Part shown: positions 11,171 through 20,915 of the stretch, piece after piece
Numbering within the stretch: position 1 is the first letter of the stretch
How the letters are laid out: every line of letters begins with the position of its first letter
NCBI GenBank assembly: GCA_907165135.1
Contig: OU015567.1
Coordinates: 1,555,001 to 1,619,000 of the forward strand
Direction of reading: 5' to 3'
From: Oikopleura dioica
Taxonomy: Eukaryota; Chordata; Appendicularia; Copelata; Oikopleuridae
Length of the DNA stretch: 64,000 nucleotides
Position numbers and translations under genes: made by a program
The notes under the pieces: model-generated
Databases searched by the model: none
Told to the model about the DNA's origin: nothing
Seen by the model: only the letters and a program-made list of their open reading frames with translations

Positions 11171-11443
11171 ATGATAATTACCAATCAAATGATCGCTTAT
11201 CTCAGAAGAAATCATCAAGGTCGTCATGTTCCAAATCCTGAAAGAAGAAATTCAAAGTTCCTTGATTTTAATTATCATTCCGGGAAGACTTTAGATTCGA
11301 ATTCACATAGAAACTCATTCCAAAGAGGTGCCGAAATTCGTGTACGGTTCTGCTATGCAAATGAACCTCGGCCCATGGAACTGGTCAAACGGGAAATAAT
11401 ATTGCTCAATCTTCGAAATATTTCTCAGCGTGCTACAGAATGA
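11171..11443 (+). CDS. Short ORF in LTR-element interior (uncertain)
   Basis: A 90-codon open frame from ATG at 11171, rich in Arg, Asn and His (RRNHQGRHVPNPERRNSK). There is no zinc knuckle or other gag signature. It may be a decayed or novel element protein, or simply chance. Confidence 0.2.
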   Translation: MIITNQMIAYLRRNHQGRHVPNPERRNSKFLDFNYHSGKTLDSNSHRNSFQRGAEIRVRFCYANEPRPMELVKREIILLNLRNISQRATE

Positions 11444-11618
11444 TCTATTCTCATTAACAGAATATAATAGGCGCTAATGATCAATCAAGAGTTTAAAGCT
11501 CAAAACATTCACAGCTCTGCTCGAAGCTCGAAAAATCGTCTTTATTGCATCTAATGATATAAAAAGAAGATATCAAAAATTATGAGACGAAGAATTAACC
11601 AAGAAATGATGAAGAAAA

Positions 11619-11948
11619 ATGACGGACATTTCATCACAAGCGCAATACAAATTTGGTTTAAAACAATCTTGCTTAATGGACTCCGATATGCTGCTCATCA
11701 ATTTTGGTTGCAGTAGAACAAGCATCCGCTCAGATGTTCCCGCTCTTCTACTTGCACCTCTTATCAAGAACCGTCAAATGTGCCACAAAAGTGTGCAAAT
11801 TTCGACTCACTCATTGAGGCCACACTTCAATCTTCATCACCAAAGTAAAGCTGAACCTGCTCGTCGTTCAGAACCTCACATGTCCAATAATGTTAACAAT
11901 CCCTGCTCATCAGATGTAATCAGAACGGAAAAATTGAGACTCTGGTAG
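11619..11948 (+). CDS. Short ORF in LTR-element interior (uncertain)
   Basis: A 109-codon frame starting with ATG in a good context (AAAAATG) and ending at 11948. The product has no recognised motif. It lies in the GCTC-rich zone, and its coding status is doubtful. Confidence 0.2.
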   Translation: MTDISSQAQYKFGLKQSCLMDSDMLLINFGCSRTSIRSDVPALLLAPLIKNRQMCHKSVQISTHSLRPHFNLHHQSKAEPARRSEPHMSNNVNNPCSSDVIRTEKLRLW

Positions 11949-12575
11949 AAATTATTATCTTACGTATTAACGGAAAGATGATCTATGCTCCAAAAAAATG
12001 CCTTTCCAAATCTAAGATCTTTAGCTCTTTAAATAGGCAAATTAATAAGAGTTGATTTATAAGTGGATCAGAAAGAAGGCTATCTCAGCTCTAAGAAGCT
12101 CTTAGATAGAAACTGGACATACAAATTATGGCTACTGCTCGCAATGCCTGTCTACTCACGAGAAGTTTTTAACTCAAATATCACAAGCTATCTTTTCTCG
12201 TGATCAACTTGTTCTCCAATAATTGCACGTTGACGATTGAAAACGATACTTGCACATTGCTCACGCTAGAAATCATTAGCCAGTGCAACTGCTCAGAAGG
12301 TTTTTCGTCAATCATGGAAAGAGTCAGAACAATCACCTGCTCGTGTGATATACGCGTCTGATTACACCGCTCAAAGAACTTCGTCGCTCGCTCATAAGGA
12401 CAGAATATTCGCTCAATTACCCTTAGAAAAAGTCTTCATATATCAAGTCGATTATGCACAAACTGATTGCAATTAAATATCCATTCACGAAGAAAAATAT
12501 CGGCGTCATATCAGTCTGATTCGACCGCTCAAACGAAAGACTGCCTTAAGAACAGAATTTATCAAGGAAGATGAC

Positions 12576-12947
12576 GTGGCCGAATCACAAGGGAAAGTCC
12601 TAAAAGACGAAGTTAAGAACAAGTCTAAAGTTAACTCTCATAAAGATCAACCGCTCCTTGTTGATAGAGATGAGATCATTCCTGCTCAGAAGAATGAAAA
12701 GTCAAAAATTAGCTCTCATAAAGATCAACTGCTCCTTGTTGATAGAGATGAGATCATTCCTGCTCAGAAGAATGAAAAGTCAAAAATTAGCTCTCATAAA
12801 GATCAATCGCTCCTTGTTGATAGAGATAAGATCATTCCTGCTCAGAAGAATGAAAAGATGTTAACGAGTCATAAAGATCATAAAGAGCCAAGTGATAGAG
12901 ATGACTCAGCTCACGACAACAATTGGAAAGATCGTCTCCGCTCATGA
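12576..12947 (+). CDS. Repeat-containing ORF in LTR element
   Basis: The frame is open from about 12480 to 12947, although no ATG is obvious at its start. The product is very hydrophilic, mixed-charge Lys/Asp/Glu-rich, and contains about three copies of a 26-residue repeat (SHKDQLLLVDRDEIIPAQKN). The open frame is kept across all repeat units because the unit is 78 bases, divisible by three. It has no similarity to gag or pol that I recognise. It could be a non-coding satellite that happens to stay open. Confidence 0.35.
   Translation: MAESQGKVLKDEVKNKSKVNSHKDQPLLVDRDEIIPAQKNEKSKISSHKDQLLLVDRDEIIPAQKNEKSKISSHKDQSLLVDRDKIIPAQKNEKMLTSHKDHKEPSDRDDSAHDNNWKDRLRS
12632..12861 (+). repeat. 78-base tandem repeat, about three units
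   Basis: Copies of AAGATCAA start at 12643, 12721 and 12799, giving an exact 78-base period with few substitutions. Each unit carries the motif CCTGCTCAGAAG, so the array also amplifies the GCTC tetramer. Confidence 0.8.
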
Positions 12948-14032
12948 CGATAGTGTTGTCCTGTGATTAGCTGCTCGACTAATCCTTATAATGGTCTAGA
13001 AGTTTCGCTCATAACTCGACCTGTTCACAGATAGCTGCTCGACTATCTCGCTCTCAAATCGTCACATTTTCACGACGTGGTGGTGCTCAGATATGCGTTC
13101 CCATTATCTAGCCACCGTTCACTCATATTTGGATTGCTCGCTCACTCTGTAGTCTAAAGACCTGCTCTCACGACATGCATGTCAAAGGTTTAATTGGTTC
13201 CTCACAACTTCGGCGGTTCAATGCACAACTGGAAATTGGCTCACTAGAATATTAACTCCCCCGATCAAGCTCAAATGGGAATCCAGCTTACTGGTAATGC
13301 TCAACCAGACCGTTATTACGAAGTTTACATGCAGGCCTCTGTGGATTTTTGTTCTCATGACCCAGCTAATGTACTTATTAATTGGCCACACGATAAGTAC
13401 CTCTTTTCTGAACTTTGGTCCAGCCTTCTGCAGATGTTTGGCAATGGGTGCAGTTGCCAAAATCACACACAGAAAGTCCATTTATGAATAATTAGGCATC
13501 TAACTCACAGGTTCCGCTCAAAGCTTTGCTCAATAGCTTTACATATTCTTAAGAATAGGGTTACTACTCTTTATCAATTCGTATTCACGCCCTGCTCGTA
13601 GGCCATATAAATCCCTATTACAATACTTTCACGAAGTTAACCTTGCTCAAGTAACCTATCGTTCTGTTCGCAGCAATTTTGCTCTATTGCTCTACTATTT
13701 TAATCACATGCCTAAAAGTTTATTGGAAGCAATATCGCTCACTTGCTTCAAAGTTTATCACAAGAGAGTATTTGTTATTCACATTTGCTTAAATATTCTA
13801 ATCACAAGCAAATTATTCACAATCTCACAGCTCTGTTCACAGCTTTATATCACTCATAATGTAACACTCTCTTCTTGTTGGAACTCGCTCTTAGTTCTAT
13901 ATATAGTCTGTTAAGTTCTACTAGATTACTGGTCCGATAACAGGTACAAATTAACGATCACCTGCTCGTGATGATCAAATGCTCAATAATTGGCGCTCAT
14001 TAACGATCTCCTGCTCGTGAAGATCATCCGCT

Positions 14033-14051
14033 CAAAAATAAAAAGGGGAAA
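14033..14051 (+). promoter_or_regulatory. Internal copy of the polypurine tract
   Basis: The 19-mer CAAAAATAAAAAGGGGAAA at 14033-14051 is identical to the tract at 14889-14907 just before the 3' LTR. A second plus-strand priming site inside an element is the arrangement called a central polypurine tract in some retroelements. Confidence 0.5.
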
Positions 14052-14263
14052 GAAGTAAACAAAAAAATACCCATCACAATAGGCCCAATTCACGACTTTG
14101 ACTACTTATCACTGGTCACAAATGTTCACAAGAAAAGACATCGGAATGATCTCACAACGTCCGGAAGAAACACTCGATGGCGCATTCTAGCCTTAAAAAA
14201 AATGGTTCTGAACGGAGTACTGGTTGGTCCAATACTCATTTTTAAAAGAGAAAAAAATCAAAA

Positions 14264-14860
14264 ATGACCTCTCTTCAAAATGATTTCTTCGTGCTCAACG
14301 ACGCCCCTCCAAAGCGGCTCATTCAACGCTTTATCATTCCTGCTCTCTTTGATGTCACCATTCCAATCCACTTCTTACCGAACTCAATTTCAAAAGAAAA
14401 CTTGCAATCGCTGCTCGACTTTTTGCAAGAATTGAAAAACGAAGCTAAGTCCCTTAAAGATCACTTTCACTTTGATATCAACCACCTCCAGGAATTGCTT
14501 TTTGAAAATCATGACAGTTTGCTCAACTGGATAAGTGAGACAGCAATTCTCTATCAGCTTTTGGTCGATAAAAACACTCGCATCGAATTGATGAGACAAT
14601 TTCAAACAATCTATGAAAAACGATATTACACCTCAAGGATCGCTTTCAAATTTCTAGAAGCCGATTCAAAATCGTTTTCCGACCAGCTCGAATACGCGAG
14701 AACTCACATCAAAATTTTCACAAATGATCTTGCTCACAAATACTCGACTTACCGAATCAATCATGCAGAAACTTCACATTCGGAATCTCTACAAGTCGTA
14801 AACTCCATCCAGCACGACTCTCTACCAGAAAATGTTTTCGACTTCATCGAAAATCACTAA
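14264..14860 (+). CDS. 198-residue protein of the LTR element, unknown function
   Basis: A clean ORF with ATG in an A-rich context (CAAAAATG) ending 50 bases before the 3' LTR. The product is predicted largely alpha-helical, with Leu-rich amphipathic stretches (LQSLLDFLQELKNEAKSL) and little Cys. There is no signal peptide, transmembrane span, zinc knuckle or protease/RT motif. It is the only substantial intact protein in the element, so it may help mobilise it. It could also be a captured host exon. It sits between the internal and terminal purine tracts. Confidence 0.5.
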   Translation: MTSLQNDFFVLNDAPPKRLIQRFIIPALFDVTIPIHFLPNSISKENLQSLLDFLQELKNEAKSLKDHFHFDINHLQELLFENHDSLLNWISETAILYQLLVDKNTRIELMRQFQTIYEKRYYTSRIAFKFLEADSKSFSDQLEYARTHIKIFTNDLAHKYSTYRINHAETSHSESLQVVNSIQHDSLPENVFDFIENH

Positions 14861-14888
14861 ATTTCTACGCTCAACGGACGCTTCGCTT

Positions 14889-14910
14889 CAAAAATAAAAA
14901 GGGGAAAATA
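14889..14910 (+). promoter_or_regulatory. Polypurine tract before 3' LTR
   Basis: Purine-rich AAAAAGGGGAAAA immediately upstream of the 3' LTR, the expected primer for plus-strand DNA synthesis. Confidence 0.75.
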
Positions 14911-15304
14911 TGTAGTGGTTTTCCTACTGTTTTCGCTTCGAAATATGGGATTCTAGCGCGCGTGGTCGACGTAATTATGCTCAGTGAGCCGTGACGCGCC
15001 CAACGCCAAGGCTTTCACTCCATCATACCTTGACAGCTCGCCCCTCTCTATTCCAGCGTTGGCGATATGGCCAACGCCGAGTTCATACGACCAAGTCTAA
15101 GTCCGTGCCACCGATGGGTGGTGTCCTACACTATAAAAACGACTGTACCTCTATAATTTTATCATTCTTTTCCCTGACTTCACAGGTATAACATAAAATA
15201 TAATATATATATTTTATTATTTTCTGCTCACACCTATCAGGGTTAATAAACTTATTCGAGATTGATTCCCGTGTTCCAATTATATTCAGTATAAAACCAC
15301 CATA
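14911..15304 (+). repeat. 3' LTR
   Basis: Second copy of the 394-base repeat, with the same TATA-like box, AATAAA and hairpin. It is directly preceded by the purine tract at 14889-14907 and directly followed by the AGTT target duplication. Confidence 0.9.
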
Positions 15305-15816
15305 AGTTAGGGCTTCAAAAATTACAATTTCCGAAGTTGGCCAGATTTTGGGACTTCGGAGGTATCTAAATGCCCTCAGGGTACGAGATCACCCCCGACT
15401 ATCAATAGTCAAAATGATCCCCAGCTTCTGGGGATTCTAAAACTGTATTATAGTCCCACCCTACTAAGCTAGAAAAAAAGCTCAATTATTAGTGATTTCC
15501 CCTACTTATCACGAAGTTTCGATTGAACGGAAGTTGTGATGGTCGCGTTTTGTTTGCATAAAGGCACGGACTGGAATCTCTGCTTATTCTTTTGCTTTTG
15601 ATGTTGTTTCGAATGGGTGAAGTCTGTCTTGCAGTAATTTTAAATTTAGGGCGATTGAGATACAGTCGATTGTTCCAGACACTGTTCTTCATGATAAGCT
15701 ACAGTGGATTCGAGTCAGGTAATTATTTCTTATCAATAAAAATGAGCAAAAGAGAGCCTGAAATTTTTATTAATCTACTTTTTTTCAGTCTCCGACAAAG
15801 AATACTGAACACAAAA

Positions 15817-15996
15817 ATGGCCCTGCTAAATCTTGAATGCATGCTGGATCTTGAAGCCCCGATGCCTTACGATGCTGACGATGTCAGTTTCGATCAGTCC
15901 CAACTGTCTTCCGAAGACTACACGATCTCTTTCGATATTCACTCCGAAGGAAAGCGTTCAAAAATCGACGTTGTCGACAGTTTTTTTGACGAATGA
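15817..15996 (+). CDS. Small acidic protein, about 59 residues
   Basis: A single-exon frame from ATG at 15817 to TGA at 15994-15996. The product is acidic and begins MALLNLECMLDLEAPMPYDA, ending KIDVVDSFFDE. A strong acceptor (TTTTTTTCAG, ending 15788) lies 28 bases upstream of the ATG. This could be a cis splice site of an upstream exon or a spliced-leader trans-splice site. An upstream frame from about 15592 could run into this acceptor but then stops. AATAAA follows the stop. Function unknown. Confidence 0.4.
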   Translation: MALLNLECMLDLEAPMPYDADDVSFDQSQLSSEDYTISFDIHSEGKRSKIDVVDSFFDE

Positions 15997-16690
15997 TGAA
16001 ATAAAGAACGTCAAATACAGCTTTGATATCGTCGACAAGTGAGATGTGTATCGAATGATTGCGCTGCCAAACGCCGATCAAACTGATGATTGCTGAAATT
16101 TTGAAAACCATGCTCGTTCAAGAAAAGTACACCACTCCTAATAGCGCTTGTAAATAAAGATTAAAGTGACATGATTTGATAGTCGAAAATCAACAAGTTT
16201 GGCTGCAGAACATTGATTTCGTAAGCATACCAAGCTGTTCAAAGAAAACAGTTTTTAAACAAAACCAAGGGTAGATTTTTTGCATAAAAACCTGTCAATA
16301 AGCATCGACTACTGTAAAGAAAGCTTTAAAAAGTCCGAATACGTCCGGTTTTGTGGACTTTTTCTTTGATTTTTGGATTTCTCGGCGTTTATTTTCCGTT
16401 TGTGAACTGAGTTTTTTTCGGTTTTTGTCTTACAGTAGCAAAGATTCACAGTAAAAAAAGTCAGTCTGTTTGTAGTTTGTTCTATGTAAAGAATGATACA
16501 CGGTTGTTTGTATACATATTTAATATATAAAAAATTGTTCATACGAAATAGAAAAAACGATGCCGCCAATAATTGCGTCGAATGTTTCTTCATTTTTCAA
16601 TTTACAAAAAATAGCGGTTTCTTTGATAGCAAGAATTACGAACTTAAAGTTTCGGTTCAAGGAGTGTATGAATGTGTTTTAAGTAGCCTT
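15997..16690. other. Intergenic, nothing recognised
   Basis: AT-rich spacer between the small acidic gene and the convergent unknown - strand gene. Short ORFs on both strands lack coding character. Confidence 0.35.
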
Positions 16691-16691
16691 T

Positions 16692-17666
16692 TTACCTTTC
16701 GGAAGGGGGATTTTGATTAATTTTGGTCTTTTTGCGCGACTTTGCCTTTACTTTTGGGCGATCTTTGATCTCGTAGCTTGGCGAAAATTTCGGGTGCTTG
16801 AAAAGGTCCAAATCAGCGGTTTTGATTGGGATTTCGGCGTTGAGAGAGCTTTCGTAGCCGCGCAACTCGTCAATGCCGCAGCAGTCTATCAGTAAACTTC
16901 GATAGCCCTAAAAATTTCTGTTTAAAAAATTCTTCGGGTGATCCTTACTCTGATTTTATTGAACAAATCGTCGAGTTGTTCTCTGAAAAGGCGCCTGAGC
17001 TCCTGCCAGATCGTTATTTCCGGACGGCCGCGGTAGATTTCGATCATTTTCTTCAGACCAATGTCTATTTCTATCGTGCTTGTTTCTTCTTCTTCTTTGT
17101 AGACTAAAAGTGGAGCGCCTTCTTTGTACGCTAGCAGAGTTAAACACAAATCGTGCATGCCTAGAGAAGGGGAATTAGGCAGGAAGCGAAGGGACTACCT
17201 ACAGAATTCAACGGCTCGGCGAAACATGATGAGATTCGAAACGAAGAAATTCGTAGAAGGGAGGAGGATGCCGTCTTCGACTAAGCTCATTTGAAGCTTA
17301 AAATCGTTGTCGTTCTGCTTTTTCATTCGACGGATCTTTTACTAGGGCTAGACAAACTTTGCTTCTACGAGAAACCGAGAAAGCCGAGGCAGAAAGCCGC
17401 GCTGTCCCTGGAATCGAAGCCGCAAGCGGCTTCTGGATATGAGGGTGTTTTGAGAAAAATATGAGCCCGCTTTCCGGAATATTTGGTAGATTCTCGTGTT
17501 CATATCCATGAACGCTGGATATATGATCTATTACCAAAGGTATCGCTTCTTCAGCAGGTATTGTGTCGTGGATATGTCCGGGGATGTAGCGGCCCAGACT
17601 TTTGAGACAGTATCTCAAGTGTTCGGGATTTAGATTTGTGACATCATCTAAATCTTTTGCTTCCAT
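16692..17666 (-). CDS. Unrecognised intracellular protein, about 270 residues
   Basis: At least four - strand segments join: from ATG at 17666 (EAKDLDDVTNLNPEHLRYCL, HISSVHGYEHENLPNIPE); about 17210-17294 (SLVEDGILLPSTNFFVSNLI); 16948-17160 (IGLKKMIEIYRGRPEITIW); and 16692-16907 (SLLIDCCGIDELRGYESS), ending in a basic tail (KAKSRKKTKINQ). The last junction has GT-AG signals and keeps frame. The first intron is unresolved and contains a palindromic GAAGCCGCAAGCGGCTTC at about 17405, a small repeat also seen near 18607 and in repeat blocks elsewhere. No signal peptide or known domain is visible. The gene is convergent with the 15.8 kb gene and tandem to PUF60. Confidence 0.5.
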
Positions 17667-17872
17667 TTCGCTGAATGATAACGATTATTTTCAGAAGAAA
17701 AAGATGAAATAAGTTTTATTATTCTAAATTCAAATTTTGAATGAAATTAATACAGAATTACTACATCGGACAGTCTGTACAGTACAGTACACTTTGAAAA
17801 CAAAATTCAAGTGGGCAGTAGGGAGGTTATCAAAAATTCTAGCGTCAGTTTCTTGGGGGATTGTTTATTGAA

Positions 17873-20253
17873 TTATGCGGTGTAATCTTTCATTTCAAAA
17901 GCAGTTTCATCATAAGTCTGGGCGTTTATCTTTCTACCAGCAAAAAATCGACCGCCAAGTTCTTTTTTCGCCAATTCTGCGCCGTCGGGATCCGCGAATT
18001 GGACGAAAATTTTGACTATTGGTTCACAGCCTTTCAAAAGTTTGACTTTCTTTACTATTTTCCTAAATCTTTTACATACGAGTTACATAAAATGCCTTCA
18101 TCTAAAATCTGACCCTTTTCTTCTTAGTCACGTTAATTGGTATTAACTCCTTTACCTCTCTTTTATGTAGAAAACACTGTTTTTTGATATTTTCATGATG
18201 CCAAATTCTGAAATGATCGTTTTTAACGAATCCCAGGGTTGTACACAAAACTAAATCTAGAGACAATGCTCCAAAGTCAAACTCTTTCCTGGCGCAAATC
18301 TGTCAACTTCTTGATAGATCACCACTCTTTGAACACTGCCATATTGCGAGCATTCTTGCGTCACCTCGGATTCCACCTCTTCGTCGAGTTCGTCCGCCGT
18401 CAGCATATTCCTGAGGACGATGACATTCGATCGCCGCGTCATGAGCTTTCGCATGATCATGTTTCGTTGCGCTCCGCCGGCGATCTTCATTTGGCCGCTG
18501 TCGTCGTCGCAAGTTGGGTTTCGTGCTTTCTTGTTGAGCTAAAAACAGGGATTATATTCTGTTCTAGCATTTCTTGGATTATCGACTGCATGGGCCTTAA
18601 CAACCGAAGCTGCAAGCGGCTTCTCAATCAGAAAAATCTTAAAATTTATAAACCTCTTCTCTAATTGCAAGAACATCCGCCATCGAATCCTTCGGCGGGC
18701 TAGGTTCACCAGACTCTTTCTTCTTCTTTCTGAGCATTTCCTGCACAGCCTTAGCCCCACTGAGCGCGGTAGAAGCGTTTCCAGGAGCGACTGTGGGAAT
18801 ATTGTGCATAGAAGGAGGCACGACGCATGGGCCGACGCGAATGCACTGCCCTCCAAGATCGAATCCATTCATGGCGGAGATAGCTTCTTTCATAGATTGA
18901 GCGTTGTCGTACTCGACGAAGCCGTAGTGCTTGTGTCGCCCGGTATCGACATTTTTGACCAACTGACAGCTAAAAAAGAGAAATGAAGGCTTTGGGATCA
19001 AACTCGAAGTTACCTAAGAACGCGGCCAAAGGATTCAAAGACAGCCTTGATATCATCGTCGCAGATATTCGCGTGGATATTCGCGACGTAGACACGATGG
19101 TACTTCGCGGCTTCGTTTCCAAACTGAGCGATAAAGTGCTGCGCAGCGACTTGGCCAATGTTGCTCAAACGGCCGACCTAAACGGGAAAGGGAAATGAAG
19201 AAAGATAGACGGACAAGTTTACCTTGACCGCGCGCCCGCCAATAGTGATAGATTGCATGTGCTCCAGCGCGAGAAACGCAGCTTCTGGACATTCAAACTC
19301 GAGGAAGCAGAAGCCTTTGTGACGATTTGTTCCCTTTTCATGGCTGCTTACTTGTCCAAATTATATTATTAAGGACCTTGAAGGCCTTTCCTGATCATAG
19401 CTCATATCAATCGAGCGAACCGGTCCAAAAGTCTCGAAGCTCTGTCGAATCGTCGCTTCTCCGATTTCGTAGTAAATCGACCCGACGTAAATCTTGCACA
19501 TAATAGCCACAGCGCGCTGTCGCTGAAGCTGCTGTGCAGCCATCTTCGTGTTCTTTTCTTGCTGCTTTCGTTGCGCAAAACGCAGGGCGATGTCCATCGC
19601 GAACTTTCGCGCTCGTAGGACGTTTCGGTGCTCATCTGGAATAAAAATTAAGGAAGGGAAAGAATGGGGGGCTGATTTACCGCGGCTAATCTTCGAAATT
19701 GTGTCTGGGATCACATTGTCATAAGCAGCTCCTGGCCCAGAAAGCGGCTTACTCTGGTTTTTCACTAGAAACTCAGATACATTTCCCAGAAGTGGTTTCC
19801 CTAAAATTATCGTTAGTTCATCCTTTGTTCGCTCTTTCTAGCTGAAGAAATAGCCAGAAAGAGCGCGTTTTTCGCCGCGACGATGCTTTTTGCCGGTGAT
19901 ATCCTTAATTAAGCGGTTACGCGATCAAACTTACTGTAGCACGATTTGTATTGTCACTGTTGACAACAAACGTTGATACAGTAATACAGTAATGCTCTCA
20001 GTAATGGTTGTGTTTGGCTTTTTTCTCAAATCTTAACTAGACGGTTTAAAAATCAAAAAATAGAGCGGTTTTTCGACTTTCAATCTTTCGAAATTCGGGA
20101 TGAAATTCAACTTGAAAGAGACAGTTGTAACTGAAATAGAAAAGATGATAATAGTAATGGCTGAGTAGAGTTTTCTTTGAGCTTACCTGTTGTGAAGGAA
20201 ATTGGAATGTTCGGGTCTTGGGAGACGGGGAAAGGAAGCATACCGGTCGACAT
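17873..20253 (-). CDS. puf60: PUF60 poly(U)-binding splicing factor
   Basis: The start is ATG at 20251-20253 (MSTGMLPFPVSQDPNIPISF). The order of domains matches vertebrate PUF60: an N-terminal helix region (FAMDIALRFAQRKQQEKN); RRM1 (IMCKIYVGSIYYEIGEATIR, then HKGFCFLEFECPEAAFLALE); RRM2 (RVYVANIHANICDDDIKAVF, then HKHYGFVEYDNAQSMKEAIS); and a C-terminal U2AF-homology RRM (RSNVIVLRNMLTADELDEEV, FVQFADPDGAELAKKELGGR) with the FFAGRK motif. Two joins keep frame only with GA-AG introns, 19390-19334 and 18288-18031. The intron at about 18541-18660 carries the GAAGC...GCGGCTTC palindrome. PUF60 acts with U2AF at 3' splice sites, which is notable in a genome with odd introns. A poly(A) signal lies just after the stop. 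Confidence 0.92.
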
Positions 20254-20915
20254 GATTCTTTCTATAAAGATTTTTCACAAGCAAGAGAATTTAATAATTA
20301 TGACAAAATCTGAAAAATTGTTGGGGTTATCGTAAAACCAATAATGAATGGGCGAACGGGCAATTGACGGTTTCCTCTTTTTTCTCGTTCTGTGGTCGGA
20401 GGACCCCCTGGGAGCATATTGAGCGGAGGACCTTCGCTCCGCTGTTGATGGAAGACCTACCGCACTGGAAACTTGGAACTTTTACCCGTGAGCTTTGCGA
20501 GTGCTAAAGTTTAGTACTTTTGGTATCTTTTAGTCTACTTTGAGTAGCATTTACGAATTCAGGGATAAAAACAGGGCAAACTACTGTAGTACAAGAAATC
20601 AGAATCTGACACGAAGTAATTTAAAGTCATTTTCTTTCTGCGATGATAATTTTGAATAGCTGTCAATCTTAGAAAGAATTGAAACGACTTCTTTTATTTC
20701 GTTCTGATGAATCGTAAAGGAATGCCGTCTCTGGCCCGGCATCGCTCCGTCGCTCGTAACTTTTTTGCTCAAGTTGACATTTTACGATATTATATTATAC
20801 GACGAGAGTTCTCCTTTCTCAGAGCCAGGCCTCATTCAAATAAAGAAGTAGTTTTTAGCGTGAGACAGAGATTTTAAGTACCGCGGATTAGATCCATTCT
20901 TGAGAAAGCGAAAAA
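20254..20915. other. Divergent promoter region between PUF60 and the Ser-rich gene
   Basis: The two genes start 663 bases apart on opposite strands. A GC-richer patch at 20400-20460 contains repeated GGAGGACC words. No coding exon or structured RNA is recognised. Confidence 0.35.

Larger units (their letters stand above)
10430..15304 (+). mobile_element. LTR retrotransposon-like element, non-autonomous, GCTC-rich interior
   Basis: Two 394-base direct repeats (10430-10823 and 14911-15304) look identical by eye and bound a 4.1 kb interior. A 4-base AGTT duplication flanks the element, and the uninterrupted opposite arm of the host MITE shows the empty site, so both ends are exact. A polypurine tract precedes the 3' LTR. 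A possible primer site starting TGGTGACTG lies at 10829. I find no gag, protease, reverse transcriptase or integrase in any frame. The interior has only short ORFs, one with a 78-base tandem repeat and one of 198 codons near the 3' end. The interior is strongly strand-biased for GCTC. Identical LTRs imply a recent insertion, so enzymes were presumably supplied in trans. Confidence 0.85.
9672..15504. mobile_element. hAT-type foldback MITE, split by an LTR element
   Basis: The ends match as inverted repeats: TAGGGGAAATCACTAATAAT at 9672 and its complement ending at 15504. They are flanked by an exact 8-base duplication, CTTATCAC, at 9664-9671 and 15505-15512. Eight-base target duplications and TAGGG/CAGGG ends are hAT-superfamily features. 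Without the nested insertion the element is about 950 bases and folds over most of its length (arms about 9672-10118 and 10140 onward). It has no transposase. A close relative sits at 32403-32923. The LTR element occupies 10430-15304, flanked by AGTT at 10426-10429 and 15305-15308. Confidence 0.85.

Noticed and set aside
12480..12600. Possible reverse-transcriptase remnant (HEEKYRRHISLI)
   Set aside because: No YxDD box or other RT motif nearby in any frame; the resemblance is too short.
10510..15191. Identical 66-codon ORFs at 10510 and 14991
   Set aside because: They are the same stretch of the two LTRs, cover the hairpin and TATA region, and have no protein character.
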